From Labilithrix sp. (GTDB lineage: Bacteria; Myxococcota_A; Polyangia; Polyangiales; Polyangiaceae), in the NCBI GenBank assembly GCA_019637195.1, contig JAHBWA010000010.1, forward strand, positions 48,577-112,576: a DNA stretch of 64,000 nt, in the 5' to 3' direction. The position numbers and the translations under genes were made by a program. Below the pieces are notes generated by a model, which saw only the letters and a program-made list of their open reading frames with translations, was not told the DNA's origin and made no database searches. Of the stretch, positions 46,723 through 56,118 are shown piece after piece. Within the stretch, counting starts at the first letter, position 1, and each line of letters begins with the position of its first letter.

Positions 46723-48288
46723 CGGAGAGCGAGCGCGCGGCGCTCACGCTGGGCCGCGCCGGCCTCGTCGCCGCGTAAGTCCGCCGAGAAGGGTCCAGCG
46801 GTTGACGCCCGGAAGAAGCGCTGCTGGTTCGCTGGAGAGAAGCTCCCGACCCCGTTGTTGAAGTTCGAGCGCGCAGGCAGGTCGCTCACGGGCGCCAGCG
46901 TAGCTCCCCACGGCCAGGCGTCCGGCCCGTAGGCACCTTGGAAGCGCGTCGCGCGTCGCGGGAATAACCGCCGTCCACGCGCAGAACGCGGCGCGTACAT
47001 GATGGGCGTGAGGCAGTTCATCGACTTTTCGTCAGGCTGGGCGATCGTGTGCGGACGCGCGGAAATCTCGCCGAAGTACGCGCGCTCTGCGTCGTCGAAC
47101 CCGTAGGTGCGGTGCCCGTAGGACCCGGTGTACATCCCGCACCCGCTCGTCGCGTTGATCACGGCCGCGGCGACGCGCGGTAGTAGGACGTCAGGCCGAG
47201 CTGGTTCAGGAGGCCGATGTCGATGTTGCGTGCGCCGGTTCCCAGAGGAACCCGGCAAACTCATAAATCGTTCCAGTGACGACGAAATTACTACGTCGCC
47301 ACCGCTCAGCTGCGTCGAGACGAGCGCGTCGGTCGCGATGCGCGCCACGACCACGCGCGGATGTTCGGCACCCGCCGTACTGGGCTTTGATACGCGGCGA
47401 CCCGCTGAATTCGGCGGCGATGATCTCGTGACTGTCGACGTAGACCTGCTTGTTCGCGCCGCCGTGGGAGCGTCGTCATGCCCGCGACCGGCAGCGTCTT
47501 GCAGCAGCTCTCGTGCACGGCGTTCGGCTGGCCGGTCTCGCCGGAGCCTGCGATGGCGCCGCTTCACGGAGGGCCGGCAGCTCGGCTTGCTCGACGCACT
47601 TCTTCCAGGTCGGAGCAGACCGCGCTCGGCTCTTGGTCGCTGTCGCTCGCGCGTCTTCATTGAGAGCGCAGCGCGGCGGCGAACGACGAGCGCCCCCTCC
47701 GTGCGATCGGCGCCGCCACAATCATTTTTTGTCGGTCTCGGCGCCGTTCTTGATGCCGTCGTCCGTCCCCGGCTCGACGCACGCCCCCGGAGGCGGTAGC
47801 CGAGGTTGCAGTCGGTGTTCGAGCCGCACGCCTTGCCGATGAAGCAGCCCGGCGCCGTGGCACGCCGCAGTCCACGTCGGTCTCGTCAGGAGTTCTTCTT
47901 TCCGTCGTCGTGCGTGGGCTCCGCGCAGACGCCGCTGGTGCAAAGACCGGCGCAGTCTCGGCTCTCGCCGCACGCCCGTCCGACGGCGCACGCGGGCGCC
48001 ATTGGCGCCACCGCAGTCGACGTCGGTCTCGTCGAGGAGTTCTTCTTTCGTCGTCGTGCGTGGGCTCCGCGGGCGCCGTCGATGCAGAGGCCGGCGCGTA
48101 TCGCTGTCGACGCACGAGGCGCCGACGATAGCAGTCCGGCTCAGCGCAGGTTGGCGACCTTCCCCCTCCGGCCTCCGGCGCACCTCCGCTGTCGTCCGCG
48201 TCGCTCGAGCTCGAGCCTGCACGCCGCAGCGAGGAAACACGAACGACAGGCCGAGCGAGCGTCGAGGACGCAGGCGCGGTGGGCGCAT
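46710..48288 (-). pseudogene. Frameshift-broken ETDVDCGG-repeat protein with an FGE-sulfatase-like domain
   Basis: ATG at 48288. In at least three frames the minus strand gives, in order: a signal-like start (LRPRRSLGLSFVF), then at least two and probably three copies of the NGxETDVDCGG cysteine repeat (pieces KEELLDETDVDCGG, DDGIKNGAETD, CVDSDTR), then CCKTLPVAG, YVDSHE, VARIATDALVSTQLSGGDVV, CGMYTGSYGHRTYGFDDAERAY, KSMNCLTPIMYA, and a clean C-terminus FQGAYGPDAWPWGATLAP to the stop at 46710. The last part is the sulfatase-modifying-factor-like fold common in myxobacterial outer-surface proteins. At least six frame changes. Probably an intact gene misread. Confidence 0.6.
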
Positions 48289-48347
48289 CGTTCTTCGAGA
48301 TCGCTCATCAACCTTCGAGCAACGCCGCGAGCGGCGAGAGGGCGACG

Positions 48348-49403
48348 TCAGGGTCCGAGCAGCTGGCGGGCCCAGAGCGAGCCGCCGCAGGCGGCTCGCG
48401 AAAGATAGCGAAGAAGAGGATCACCCACGTGCGGAGGCGGGCGCGGGCGGCTCCGGGACAGCGACGAGGCGAGCGGATCGGGCGCGTCCGACAGGCGCGC
48501 CTTCGGGGGCTCGGCGACGACGCTCACCTCGAGGCCGAACGCGGCGAGGGATCGCTCGGCAGCCTTGCGGCGGCGTACTGGCCTCGCTGAACGGCAGCGA
48601 CGGCAAGCGCTCCTCATGGACGCCCGCGACGAGGGCAGGCGTGCCGGAAGCTCGGCGCTTTTCGCCCGCGTGGACGCTGCCGACGACGGCCATGCCCGAG
48701 GGACAGCGAGGGTCAGGTGCTGGGTGAAGGGCGCCGTGCTCGTCCGGCGCCGTCATCTCGACAGTGCACTCGCCGAGACGCGTCTTGACGAACGCCGCAC
48801 GGAACGTGTCGGCGATCGTGTTCGCGTGTGAGGAAAACTGCGTGAGGATCTTCGGCATGCGTCAGCGGGATCGGCAGCGCCGGCGCGTCACTGGCGAGGC
48901 TTCGGCGCGATGGGCGGTGGGCCCCGGGTCGGCGGTTGCGTGGGTCGTGTCGCTCGTGGGTCGAGCGGCTTTGGGTGAGCCGAGAGAGCTCGCGCGAGCC
49001 GTGTTCGGGTTAGTCATGCCTGACGCACGATTCGCGCCGGCGCCCGTGAGGTCGATGATCGATGCGGGCGATGGGGCTCGGCGCCGTCACGAATCTGCGG
49101 AGGGCATGACCAGCGAACACGGCTCGCCCTTTCGTTCTGCCTCACCATAAATCGTGGCGTACGTCGTCGCGGTCAGGCTGCTGTGGTCGTTCGCGCCGCG
49201 AAGATTCGCGATGCCAGGCTGCGTGAGCAGGCGCTCAAGTCGGCGAAGAGTGCGTGCCTCAGCTGCGCGGAGGGCGGGCGCGTCCGCGGGCGGACAGGCG
49301 CGTGTGTTTGCGATCTCCGCACGGGGCGAGGCCGTCGAGGCGGTGGCCGCGGTGGAGATCGCGGCGTACGCGGGCGATGCCGCGCGGCAAGACGCCGATG
49401 CAT
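48348..49403 (-). pseudogene. Frameshift-broken gene of unknown function
   Basis: Coding-like pieces on the minus strand, from an ATG at 49403: RLERLLTQPGIANLRGAND and HSSLTATTYATIYGEAERKG, CSLVMPSAD, later KILTQFSSHANTIADTFRAA, CTVEMTAPDEHGAL, CPSGMAVVGSVHAGEK, and PALVAGVHEERLPSLPFSEA. They appear to belong to one protein in three frames, with a few Cys, perhaps secreted, but I do not recognise a family. The end is uncertain (a stop at 48348 is one option). A TATAAT hexamer on the minus strand immediately before the ATG is probably chance. Confidence 0.4.
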
Positions 49404-49743
49404 TATAGATTAGAGCATCGACTCAATGCGGGCTGCCTCGCGGGTTAGTTCGCCTAGAGGCGGCCGCGCGAGGCTTCGCCCCGCGTCCTTCGGGGCGCGC
49501 GGGCGGGAGCCCGCGGAGTTGGGGAGCGCAGCGCGGGGACGGGGCGGAGGCCGGGGCCGAGGGCTGCGGAGCTGAAGGCGGCCGGGGCTGAGCCGACGGC
49601 TGAAGGCCGGGGCCGACGGCGGGAGGCCGGGGCCGACGGCTGACCGGGACCCGACGGCTGAAGGCCGGGGCTGAGGAGCGACGGCCAGGGCCGACGGCTG
49701 ACGGCCGGGCTGAGGCCGACGGCTGAGGCGGCAGCCGGCGTGG
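49404..49743. other. Intergenic stretch made mostly of repeats
   Basis: Between the broken unknown gene and the likely end of the WD40 gene. It has a GCCCCG/CGGGGC hairpin at 49478-49496 and then the tandem array listed separately. One minus-strand frame stays open across it to a stop at 49410, but its composition is that of the repeat, so I do not treat it as coding. Confidence 0.45.
49547..49732 (-). repeat. About 20-base GC-rich tandem repeat
   Basis: Some nine imperfect units built on GGCCGGGGCCGACGGCTGA, with several units shortened or altered. Unit length varies between about 13 and 22 bases; this region belongs to the error-prone block, so the true period may be more regular. Confidence 0.75.
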
Positions 49744-51408
49744 CTAGGGACGCGCGGCGGGCGGGCGGTCAGGGCAGGCGTGGCGGTCGCCGGTTTCGGC
49801 GTGGCCGTCTTTGAAGCCGAAGACGGGTGTCGGATACAGGCTACGTGGGTGGCGCCGCGGACGCCGAGGTCTGGAGACGGTGGCGCCCTTCTGGGCGAGG
49901 TGACGATCGAGGCCGTGCCGTCGCGAGACGCAGGGCGGCGGCCTGAGGGCTCGAACGCCATCGAGGTGAGGCGTCTCGGCGACGCGGAGCTTCGCGAGGG
50001 CGCGGCCTTTGTGTGGATCGGAGGAACGGAAATGCTGCCGTCGTCGCTACCGGAAGGCGACGATGCGGCCTCGCGTCCGACGCGAGGCAGGTGACGCCGA
50101 ACGCGCCTCGTCGTGCGGCGGATGCGGTGAACACGACCTTCGCGTCGGCGACGTCGACGACGAGGACGCGGCCGTCGAGGGCGCCAGTCCCGACGACGAG
50201 CGTGGCGCCGGCGGGACGGCAAAGGCGGGTGATCCCGATCGATCGAGGAGAGCGCGTACGTCGTCACGGGCCGGCCGGCGGCAGGATCGTGAACGTCGAC
50301 GGCGCCAGCCTGCGTGCGCCAGCGAAAATGGAAACGTCGTCGGCGGCAGGCTTTGCGCGTGGGCGGGGCCTTCAGCGCCATCGGACGCGGCACCTGGTAC
50401 GGCGGCTTCGCGCCGAGGACACGACGCGTGCCGCGCGATCAGGTCCGTCGCTTCGCGAGGAAAAGAGACCGACGACGCCCTCGGCGCCTGCAGGCGCGCC
50501 GAGCTCGCGGAGATCGCGCACTCGACTCGAGCACGCGCACGCGGGGCTGAGCGATCGCCGACGGCGGCGGGGTTCCGCTCGCGCTCGCGCCACGACGGGC
50601 GAGGCCGCGCGGACGGCGTCGAGGGGCTGGCAGACCACGCGCGGACGGCGTCGTCGCTCCCCATCGTGAAGGGCGTCGGAGCCGAGGGGCGATCGCGACC
50701 GGCGCGTCGTCGTGGGCGGCGAAGGACGCGCGCGGCTCGCCAGTGGCGGCGCGGGCGCGGACTGAGAAGCTCATCACTCCGGCGGCCGACGTATTACCGC
50801 CATCGGCGGCGACCTCGGCGACCTTGGCGCGCGCGCAGACGCGGCGCACCGTCTTCGCGTCGTCGCGTCGATCACACGAGCCACTCCCCGGGCGCGAGGA
50901 TCACGACGCCGGCGTCGATGGGTACAGTCGCCACTCATGGGCGGATCCGGTCGACGCGAGCGGAGCGCGCCGGGCTCGCCCTTCTCGCGGGCGAAGCGCC
51001 GTCCTCGCCGAGCGCGACGACGTGGTCACGCGCGACGACGACCTCGAGGAACGACGCCGCCGCGGCGCGCGCCGGCCGCCGGCGACGCGCCGTCGACCAT
51101 CGTCGCTCGTCGTCCGCGACCAGAGCTCGATCGCCTCGCCGCGCGCCCGGCCGCGGCTCGCGGTCGCGGCCCACCCCAGGCTGCGCCGATGGCCGTCTTT
51201 CCGGCGGCGGAGCGGCGCCGGCGCTCACCCGCCCGAGGTGCTTCTGCTTGTCGGCGAGGACGAGCCACTCGTCGCCGAAGCGCGCCACCGCCCCCGCCCG
51301 CTTGTCGAGCTTCTGCTCGCCCGCGCGCACGCCTCTTTCGTCGTAGAGGACGAGCGAACGGTCGTGCACCGCGGCCGCGCCGCCGCTCGAGGGAGCGAGC
51401 CGGCTCAA
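49744..51408 (-). pseudogene. Frameshift-broken WD40-type beta-propeller protein
   Basis: Begins (TTG at 51408) five bases after the tolB stop, so it is part of the tol transcript. Pieces in all three frames share the repeat style of a WD40/PQQ propeller: AAAVHDRSLVLYDERGV, FGDEWLVLADKQKHLG, ATGEPRASFAAHDDAPVAIA, GSDDAVRAWS, RVRVLESSAR, DDGSISVWD-like and LTSMAFEPSGRR. No catalytic motif. A likely stop is the TAG at 49744-49746, but given the frame changes the end is tentative. If intact it would be about 550 residues, possibly a periplasmic or cytoplasmic propeller working with the Tol system. Confidence 0.55.
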
Positions 51409-51412
51409 GGGT

Positions 51413-52768
51413 TCAGTTGCCTTCCCAGCGGAGGCTCTCGCCCGTCACGCTCGCGATCTTCTGCTGGTTCTGCCCCTGCGGGTTCGAGAGGAACAGACCG
51501 CCGCGGGTCGAGAAGAACGCGACCATGCGCCCGTCCGGGGAGCACGCCGGGTAGGTGTTCGAGCCCTGGTCCTGCGTCAGCCGCTTCATGTTCCCGCCGC
51601 CGAGGTCGGCGCTGAAGATGTCCCAGGTGCCGCCGTCACGGCCCATGAAGAGGATCTTCTGGCCCTCGGGATCATTGCAGAATACAGGAGCCATGTTGTA
51701 CGTGCCGCGGAAGCTCACGCGCTTGCCGTCGACGAAGATCTGCGGGTTGCCGCCCTGGTTCGACACGTAGGCGAGCTGGCCGCCGGGCCCGAACGACGGG
51801 TGCGTGTTGAGGCCGCCGCTCGTGACCTTGGTGAGCCCCGAACCGTCCGGCGCGCCGGTCCAGATGTCGCTCTGCCCGTTCTGCGAGATGACGAGCGCCA
51901 TCTTGTTTCCGCCGAACGCGACGCCGAAGACGAGCCCGGCGTGCTTGAGGACCGCGGCGGGGTTTCCGACCTTGAAGAGCTGGTAGCTCCCGTCCGGGAG
52001 GCCGCCCGCGTAGTAGATGCCGCCGGGCCCGGCCGCCGGCGCGAGGGCGACGTTGGACACGGCCTGGAGCCGACCGAGGCCCTGCCCGTCGCTCTCGACG
52101 GAGAAGATTCCCTTCTGGCCGCGGCCGGTGGTGGCGCTGAAGACGAGGCGGCCGCCGAAGCTCCCGGCGGTCCCGGTGAAGTACTTCACGACCTCGTTGT
52201 CGAACTGGTGGACCGCGCTCCGGATGGAGCTCGCCGCGACGTCGTACTCTTTCTTCAGCACGGCGTCGGACCCGCGCGAGACGACGTAGAGGCGGAGCTC
52301 GACGTGGAGGTTCTGCCCGCGGGGCGTGACGTTGCCCTTCACGACGCCCTCGGCGCCGATGTTGCGCCAGGAGCTCGGCTCGATGCTCGCGCCTTCCTGC
52401 GTGAGGTTCGCGGTGAAGCTGTTCGGATCGAGCACCTGGAAGAGGCTCGAGAGCGTGAAGTCACGCGTCGCGGTGTCGACGACCTGCTTCGCGACGGCGC
52501 TGTCGCCGAGCGGCGGCGTGACGGCGATCTTGAAGAGCGAGCGGCTGCCGCCCTGGACGACGACGGTGGTGACGGCGCCGTTGTTGGTCGCGTTCGGGAG
52601 CGCGCTCGCCGCGGGGGGCGCGGCCCCGGCCGGCGCCGGCTGCGCGACCGCGGGCATCGTCAGCGCGAGGACGGAGCCCGCGCCGAGGGTGACGACCAGG
52701 GGAAGCGTGCGGAAAGCAAAGCGCGCGAGGCGGGTCGCGCGGGGAGTCGAAGTTACTTTGGCATGCAT
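51413..52768 (-). CDS. tolB: Tol-Pal system protein TolB
   Basis: A 451-residue periplasmic protein with a signal peptide (hydrophobic FRTLPLVVTLGAGSVLALTMPAVAQ region, about 1-42), an Ala/Pro linker, an N-terminal alpha/beta domain (about 65-200; FTLSSLFQVLDPNSF, VELRLYVVSRG, IRSAVHQFDNEVVKYFTG) and a C-terminal six-bladed propeller (about 205-445; SQNGQSDIWTGAPDGSGLTKVT, GGTWDIFSADLGG, YPACSPDGRMVAFFSTRGG). TolB bridges Pal and the Tol inner-membrane complex. It overlaps the tolA-like start-side neighbour by 16 bases. No pal gene follows; a WD40 gene takes its place. Confidence 0.95.
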   Translation of the reverse strand: MHAKVTSTPRATRLARFAFRTLPLVVTLGAGSVLALTMPAVAQPAPAGAAPPAASALPNATNNGAVTTVVVQGGSRSLFKIAVTPPLGDSAVAKQVVDTATRDFTLSSLFQVLDPNSFTANLTQEGASIEPSSWRNIGAEGVVKGNVTPRGQNLHVELRLYVVSRGSDAVLKKEYDVAASSIRSAVHQFDNEVVKYFTGTAGSFGGRLVFSATTGRGQKGIFSVESDGQGLGRLQAVSNVALAPAAGPGGIYYAGGLPDGSYQLFKVGNPAAVLKHAGLVFGVAFGGNKMALVISQNGQSDIWTGAPDGSGLTKVTSGGLNTHPSFGPGGQLAYVSNQGGNPQIFVDGKRVSFRGTYNMAPVFCNDPEGQKILFMGRDGGTWDIFSADLGGGNMKRLTQDQGSNTYPACSPDGRMVAFFSTRGGLFLSNPQGQNQQKIASVTGESLRWEGN

Positions 52769-53559
52769 CTCGAAGCATCTCCGTTTCGGCCAGTGACGAC
52801 GATCTGGATGCGGCGGCCGCGATACAGCTCGTCGACTTCCTTGGGGGGCTGCGGGAGCGGGGTCTTGTCGTCGAGGAGCTTCAATAGCATCGACCTCGCC
52901 GCGTCGTCGAAGAGCTCGTTGCCCGATCCCTTCACCGGCGCGTTCCGGACGTGCCAGATGACCATGTTGCGTCCGACGTTGATCTCGTAGACCGCGCAGA
53001 GCCTGCGCTCGTCGCCGACCGAGATGACGCTCGGGACGTTGAGGTGCTGCCCGAAGAACTGACCGAGCTGGGTCGCGTACATGTCGCCGGCGCGGACCTT
53101 GCTGGGATCGGTCTCGGTGCCGCCGTCGATGCCGCTCTCGTGCCCCTCCTCGGGGCGCCGCTTGCTCGGGTCCTCGGCGAACGGATCGCTCTTCGCCACG
53201 AGGTTCGTCAGGTCGGAGTCCTCGGCGTTCGGCGGCGGCGCGCCCGCGTCCGGGGGCTTCTTGCCCGGATCTTCCTGCGACGCGTTGATCTGCTGCTTCG
53301 GCGCCGTCCGCTGCTGCGGCACGAGGCGGTCGGGAAGCTTCTTCGGGTCGATCGGCTTGCCGAGCTTGAGGAGCGAGGCCTGGACGACCGGGCGCGCGAC
53401 GAGCGGCCGGTCCTCGTCGGCGTCGGCGCCCGACGACAGCGCCTTCTTGTAGACGAGCGCCCCGGCCGGCCCGATGTGCAGCGCCAGCGCGAGCACGAGA
53501 CCGAACGTGATCTCGCCCGAGGTGTAGCGTGGCGTGTAGGGGACTCCGGGGAGCTTCAT
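52753..53559 (-). CDS. TolA/TonB-type energy transducer
   Basis: A 268-residue protein with one N-terminal membrane helix (about 18-37, TFGLVLALALHIGPAGALVY), a Pro/Lys/Asp-rich periplasmic spacer (about 45-150) and a C-terminal TonB-like domain (about 160-262) with TQLGQFFGQHLNVPSVIS, AVYEINVGRNMVIWHV and FDDAARSMLLKLL. The position between tolR and tolB says TolA, although the classic Ala/Lys helical domain II is replaced by a short disordered spacer. It transmits proton-motive energy from TolQ-TolR to the outer membrane. Overlaps tolB by 16 bases. Confidence 0.88.
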   Translation of the reverse strand: MKLPGVPYTPRYTSGEITFGLVLALALHIGPAGALVYKKALSSGADADEDRPLVARPVVQASLLKLGKPIDPKKLPDRLVPQQRTAPKQQINASQEDPGKKPPDAGAPPPNAEDSDLTNLVAKSDPFAEDPSKRRPEEGHESGIDGGTETDPSKVRAGDMYATQLGQFFGQHLNVPSVISVGDERRLCAVYEINVGRNMVIWHVRNAPVKGSGNELFDDAARSMLLKLLDDKTPLPQPPKEVDELYRGRRIQIVVTGRNGDASRCMPK

Positions 53560-53639
53560 CGGCAGAGCTAGCTAGCTAGAAACCTTAGCGGTTGGACGAG
53601 CGAGGGGCCGCATCGGTTTACTCCCCCGGCGCGCGACGC

Positions 53640-54071
53640 TCACTTGACGACCAGGGGATCCGTGACCATGCCGAGCTTCTCGACGCCCGCGCTCCGCGCC
53701 GCCGCCATCACGCGGAGGACGACGCCGTATTTCACGTTCTCGTCCGCCTGGACGTAGAGCTCCTTCTCCTCCTGGAGGCGCGCGTTCGTCTTGAGGCGAT
53801 CCTCGATCGCTGCCGTGATCTCGTCCTTGCCCAGGTAGACGTGCTCGTCGGCGGTCACGATGACCAGCATCTTCGAGTCGTCGGTCTGCATCGGCGCGCT
53901 CTTCACCTTCGGGAGGTCGACCTGCACGCCGGTGGTGAGGAGCGGCGCGGTCACCATGAAGATGACGAGGAGCACCAGCATGACGTCGATGAGCGGCGTC
54001 ACGTTGATCTCGTTCATGCCGCCCATGCGGCGGCGCCGACCGCCGCCGCCCCCGCCGCCGCCCATCCCCAT
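53640..54071 (-). CDS. tolR: ExbD/TolR-family biopolymer transport protein
   Basis: A 143-residue inner-membrane protein. ATG at 54071, two bases after the tolQ stop. It begins with a Gly/Arg-rich cytoplasmic tail of about 18 residues, then NEINVTPLIDVMLVLLVIFM, with the membrane Asp in PLIDV that is part of the proton path, and a periplasmic domain (VDLPKVKSAPM to VEKLGMVTDPLV). Works with TolQ as the motor of the Tol system. The next gene (tolA-like) starts 80 bases downstream. Confidence 0.95.
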   Translation of the reverse strand: MGMGGGGGGGGRRRRMGGMNEINVTPLIDVMLVLLVIFMVTAPLLTTGVQVDLPKVKSAPMQTDDSKMLVIVTADEHVYLGKDEITAAIEDRLKTNARLQEEKELYVQADENVKYGVVLRVMAAARSAGVEKLGMVTDPLVVK

Positions 54072-54073
54072 GG

Positions 54074-54856
54074 CTAGACGCCCCCGAGCTTCGCGCGCGA
54101 CGCGACGTCCGCGGCGAAGGCATCCATGATGTCGGCGAGCTCGCCGACGCGGCGCGAGAAGTAGTTGTACGCCATGACGCTCGGGATCGCGGCGACGAGG
54201 CCGATCGCCGTGGCGATGAGGGCCTCGGCGATCTTCGGCGCGACGACCGGGAGGTTCGCGCTCTGCTGGTTCCCGATGCTGAGGAAGGCGTCCATGATGC
54301 CGTAGACGGTGCCGAAGAGGCCGATGAACGGCGCCGTCGAGCCGATGGTCCCGAGCAGGCTCATCCACGACTCGAGGTGCGTGACCTCGGAGGCCGCCGC
54401 CCGCCGGGTGATGCTCTCCACGTGCGTCCCCTGCGCGTCGTCGAGCCGCCGGCCGCGCTCGCCCTTCGTCAGGCGGACCATCTCGTCGTAAGCCGTCGCG
54501 AAGATCCGGGCGAAGGGCGAGCCCTTGAAGCCCGAGAGCCCCTGCTGCGCCAGCGCGTCGAGCGAGCCCGCCGAGTCGAACGCCTTCATGAAGCGGTCGG
54601 AGTCGCCGCGCGCGCGCATCAGGTGGAGCGCCTTCGCGAAGATCACGATCCAGCAGAGGACCGAGAACGCGACCAGCACGACGAGGACGAGCTTCACGGG
54701 GATCGACGCGTGCAGGACGAGCTGAACGGGGTCGAGCCGCTCGGGTGCGCCCGCGGCCGCCGGCGCCGCCGCGCCGTCGGGCTGGAGCGCGACTGCGATC
54801 GACGCGGTAGCGAGGTTTCCGGCCTCAAGCGCTTCGGAGAACGTCATGGGGCACAC
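54074..54856 (-). CDS. tolQ: TolQ/ExbB-family proton channel subunit
   Basis: A 260-residue inner-membrane protein with three helices: about 50-75 (LVLVVLVAFSVLCWIVIF), about 165-190 (SLLGTIGSTAPFIGLFGTVYGIMDAF) and about 210-235 (PKIAEALIATAIGLVAAIPSVM). The GTG at 54856 is favoured since AGGG stands seven bases before it; an ATG lies nine bases further. First gene of the tolQRAB operon, which maintains the outer membrane and helps cell division. The intergenic region upstream is shared with the divergent lipoprotein gene, 117 bases away. Confidence 0.95.
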   Translation of the reverse strand: MCPMTFSEALEAGNLATASIAVALQPDGAAAPAAAGAPERLDPVQLVLHASIPVKLVLVVLVAFSVLCWIVIFAKALHLMRARGDSDRFMKAFDSAGSLDALAQQGLSGFKGSPFARIFATAYDEMVRLTKGERGRRLDDAQGTHVESITRRAAASEVTHLESWMSLLGTIGSTAPFIGLFGTVYGIMDAFLSIGNQQSANLPVVAPKIAEALIATAIGLVAAIPSVMAYNYFSRRVGELADIMDAFAADVASRAKLGGV

Positions 54857-54973
54857 TTATGGGCCCTACCCTTCCGCGGTGTCAAACCCCACCTGCAGGC
54901 GGCCCCCGCGGCCGCGCCGGCCGGGGCACAACGAAGCATTTGTGCCGCGCCTCGGCCGAGGTAAAAGGCTCGC

Positions 54974-55999
54974 GTGCTTGGCTTCCGAGACCGGGGAACC
55001 CGGCGAGCTCGCCTCGCCGCGCTCGTCTTCGCGCTGGCGACCGCGCTCGTCTTGGGCGCCGTCGCGTGCGGGTCCTCGTCCTCGACGAGCCTCCCGCCGA
55101 CCACCGGCATCCTGATCCGCGCCGAGACGCTCACCGCCGGCCGCGGCTGCGGGACGGCGGAGACGCAGCTCTTCAAGTACGTCGTGGTCGTCTTCCAGTA
55201 CAGCGGCGGCGACCCGAACCTGCGCGCGAGCTACGACGCCGTCGTGACGAGCAACGCGTTCGACTGTTACACCGACGGCGCCTTCATCTCGCTGCCGACC
55301 ATCGACGGCAACGCGACCTTCCGCCTCGAGGTCTTCGCCTACAACCGGCCCGCCTACGAGGTCGCCCCGGCGAGCATCGACGCGGCGCCCGTGCTCGGCC
55401 GGGCGCGGACGCCCGAAGATCGCGCGCGGCTCGCGACGTTCGCCGGTGAGCTCCGCGAGCGGACGACGCCCACGTGGACGACCGAGTGCACGGCCACCCA
55501 GCAAGCGAACGTGCAGGCGCTGGCCAGCTGCGACCCGCTCTCCCCCGGCCTGGCGGGGCTGGGCGGCGGCGCCGCTCCCCCGACCCGGATCGCGCTCGAC
55601 ACGACGCGCTTCGAGCTGCCCGACGGCCGCGCCGCGCTGTGCGCGCCGGCGACCCAGGCGCCCGACGCGGGAGCGGAGCCCGACGACGCCGGCGCCGACG
55701 AGCCCGACGCCGCGGGAGACGTCGACGCGGGCGAGCCTGGCGACGCCGGCGCTCCCCTCTCCTTTGCCAAGGTGCGCGTCCGGACGCGGATCGGCGCGCA
55801 GGTCATCGCCGACGCGGTCGTCACGTGCCCGACTTCGTTCGTCGCTGACGTGGTGCCCGAGCCGCTCGCCTACGAGCTCGACGTCGGCCTCCTCGACCCG
55901 GCCGGGGCGCGCGTCGATCCAGGCGCCCAGACGCTCTGCACCGTCACTACCCGGACCGGGACGACGAGCTCGGCCGTTTGCCCGACCTCGGCCCCCTGA
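54974..55999 (+). CDS. Lipoprotein of unknown function with Cys pairs
   Basis: A 341-residue protein with GTG start, a lipoprotein signal (ALATALVLGAVACGSS, Cys about 32) and a Ser-rich start. Beta-rich segments (LFKYVVVVFQYSG, GNATFRLEVFAYNRPAYEV, LAYELDVGLLDPAG) with six or more Cys suggest an immunoglobulin- or fibronectin-like exported fold. A DAGAEPDDAGADEPDAAG-type Asp/Ala linker divides it. Divergent from tolQ; no family recognised. Such Asp-rich linkers are common in secreted proteins of this group. Confidence 0.75.
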   Translation: MLGFRDRGTRRARLAALVFALATALVLGAVACGSSSSTSLPPTTGILIRAETLTAGRGCGTAETQLFKYVVVVFQYSGGDPNLRASYDAVVTSNAFDCYTDGAFISLPTIDGNATFRLEVFAYNRPAYEVAPASIDAAPVLGRARTPEDRARLATFAGELRERTTPTWTTECTATQQANVQALASCDPLSPGLAGLGGGAAPPTRIALDTTRFELPDGRAALCAPATQAPDAGAEPDDAGADEPDAAGDVDAGEPGDAGAPLSFAKVRVRTRIGAQVIADAVVTCPTSFVADVVPEPLAYELDVGLLDPAGARVDPGAQTLCTVTTRTGTTSSAVCPTSAP

Positions 56000-56118
56000 G
56001 CGCCGCGACGCCCCGCGCCGAGACCCAGCCGAGACCAGCCGTTCGCCGCGGGCGGGCGCCGTTTCTCGGCCCGGGCGACCTTGCCCACGCATCGGCGCGA
56101 AACTAGAGTCTAAGGAGG

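Noticed and set aside
49404..49410. TATAAT box just before the ATG at 49403
   Set aside because: No -35 element at a proper distance, it overlaps the end of an uncertain frame, and the block has sequence errors.
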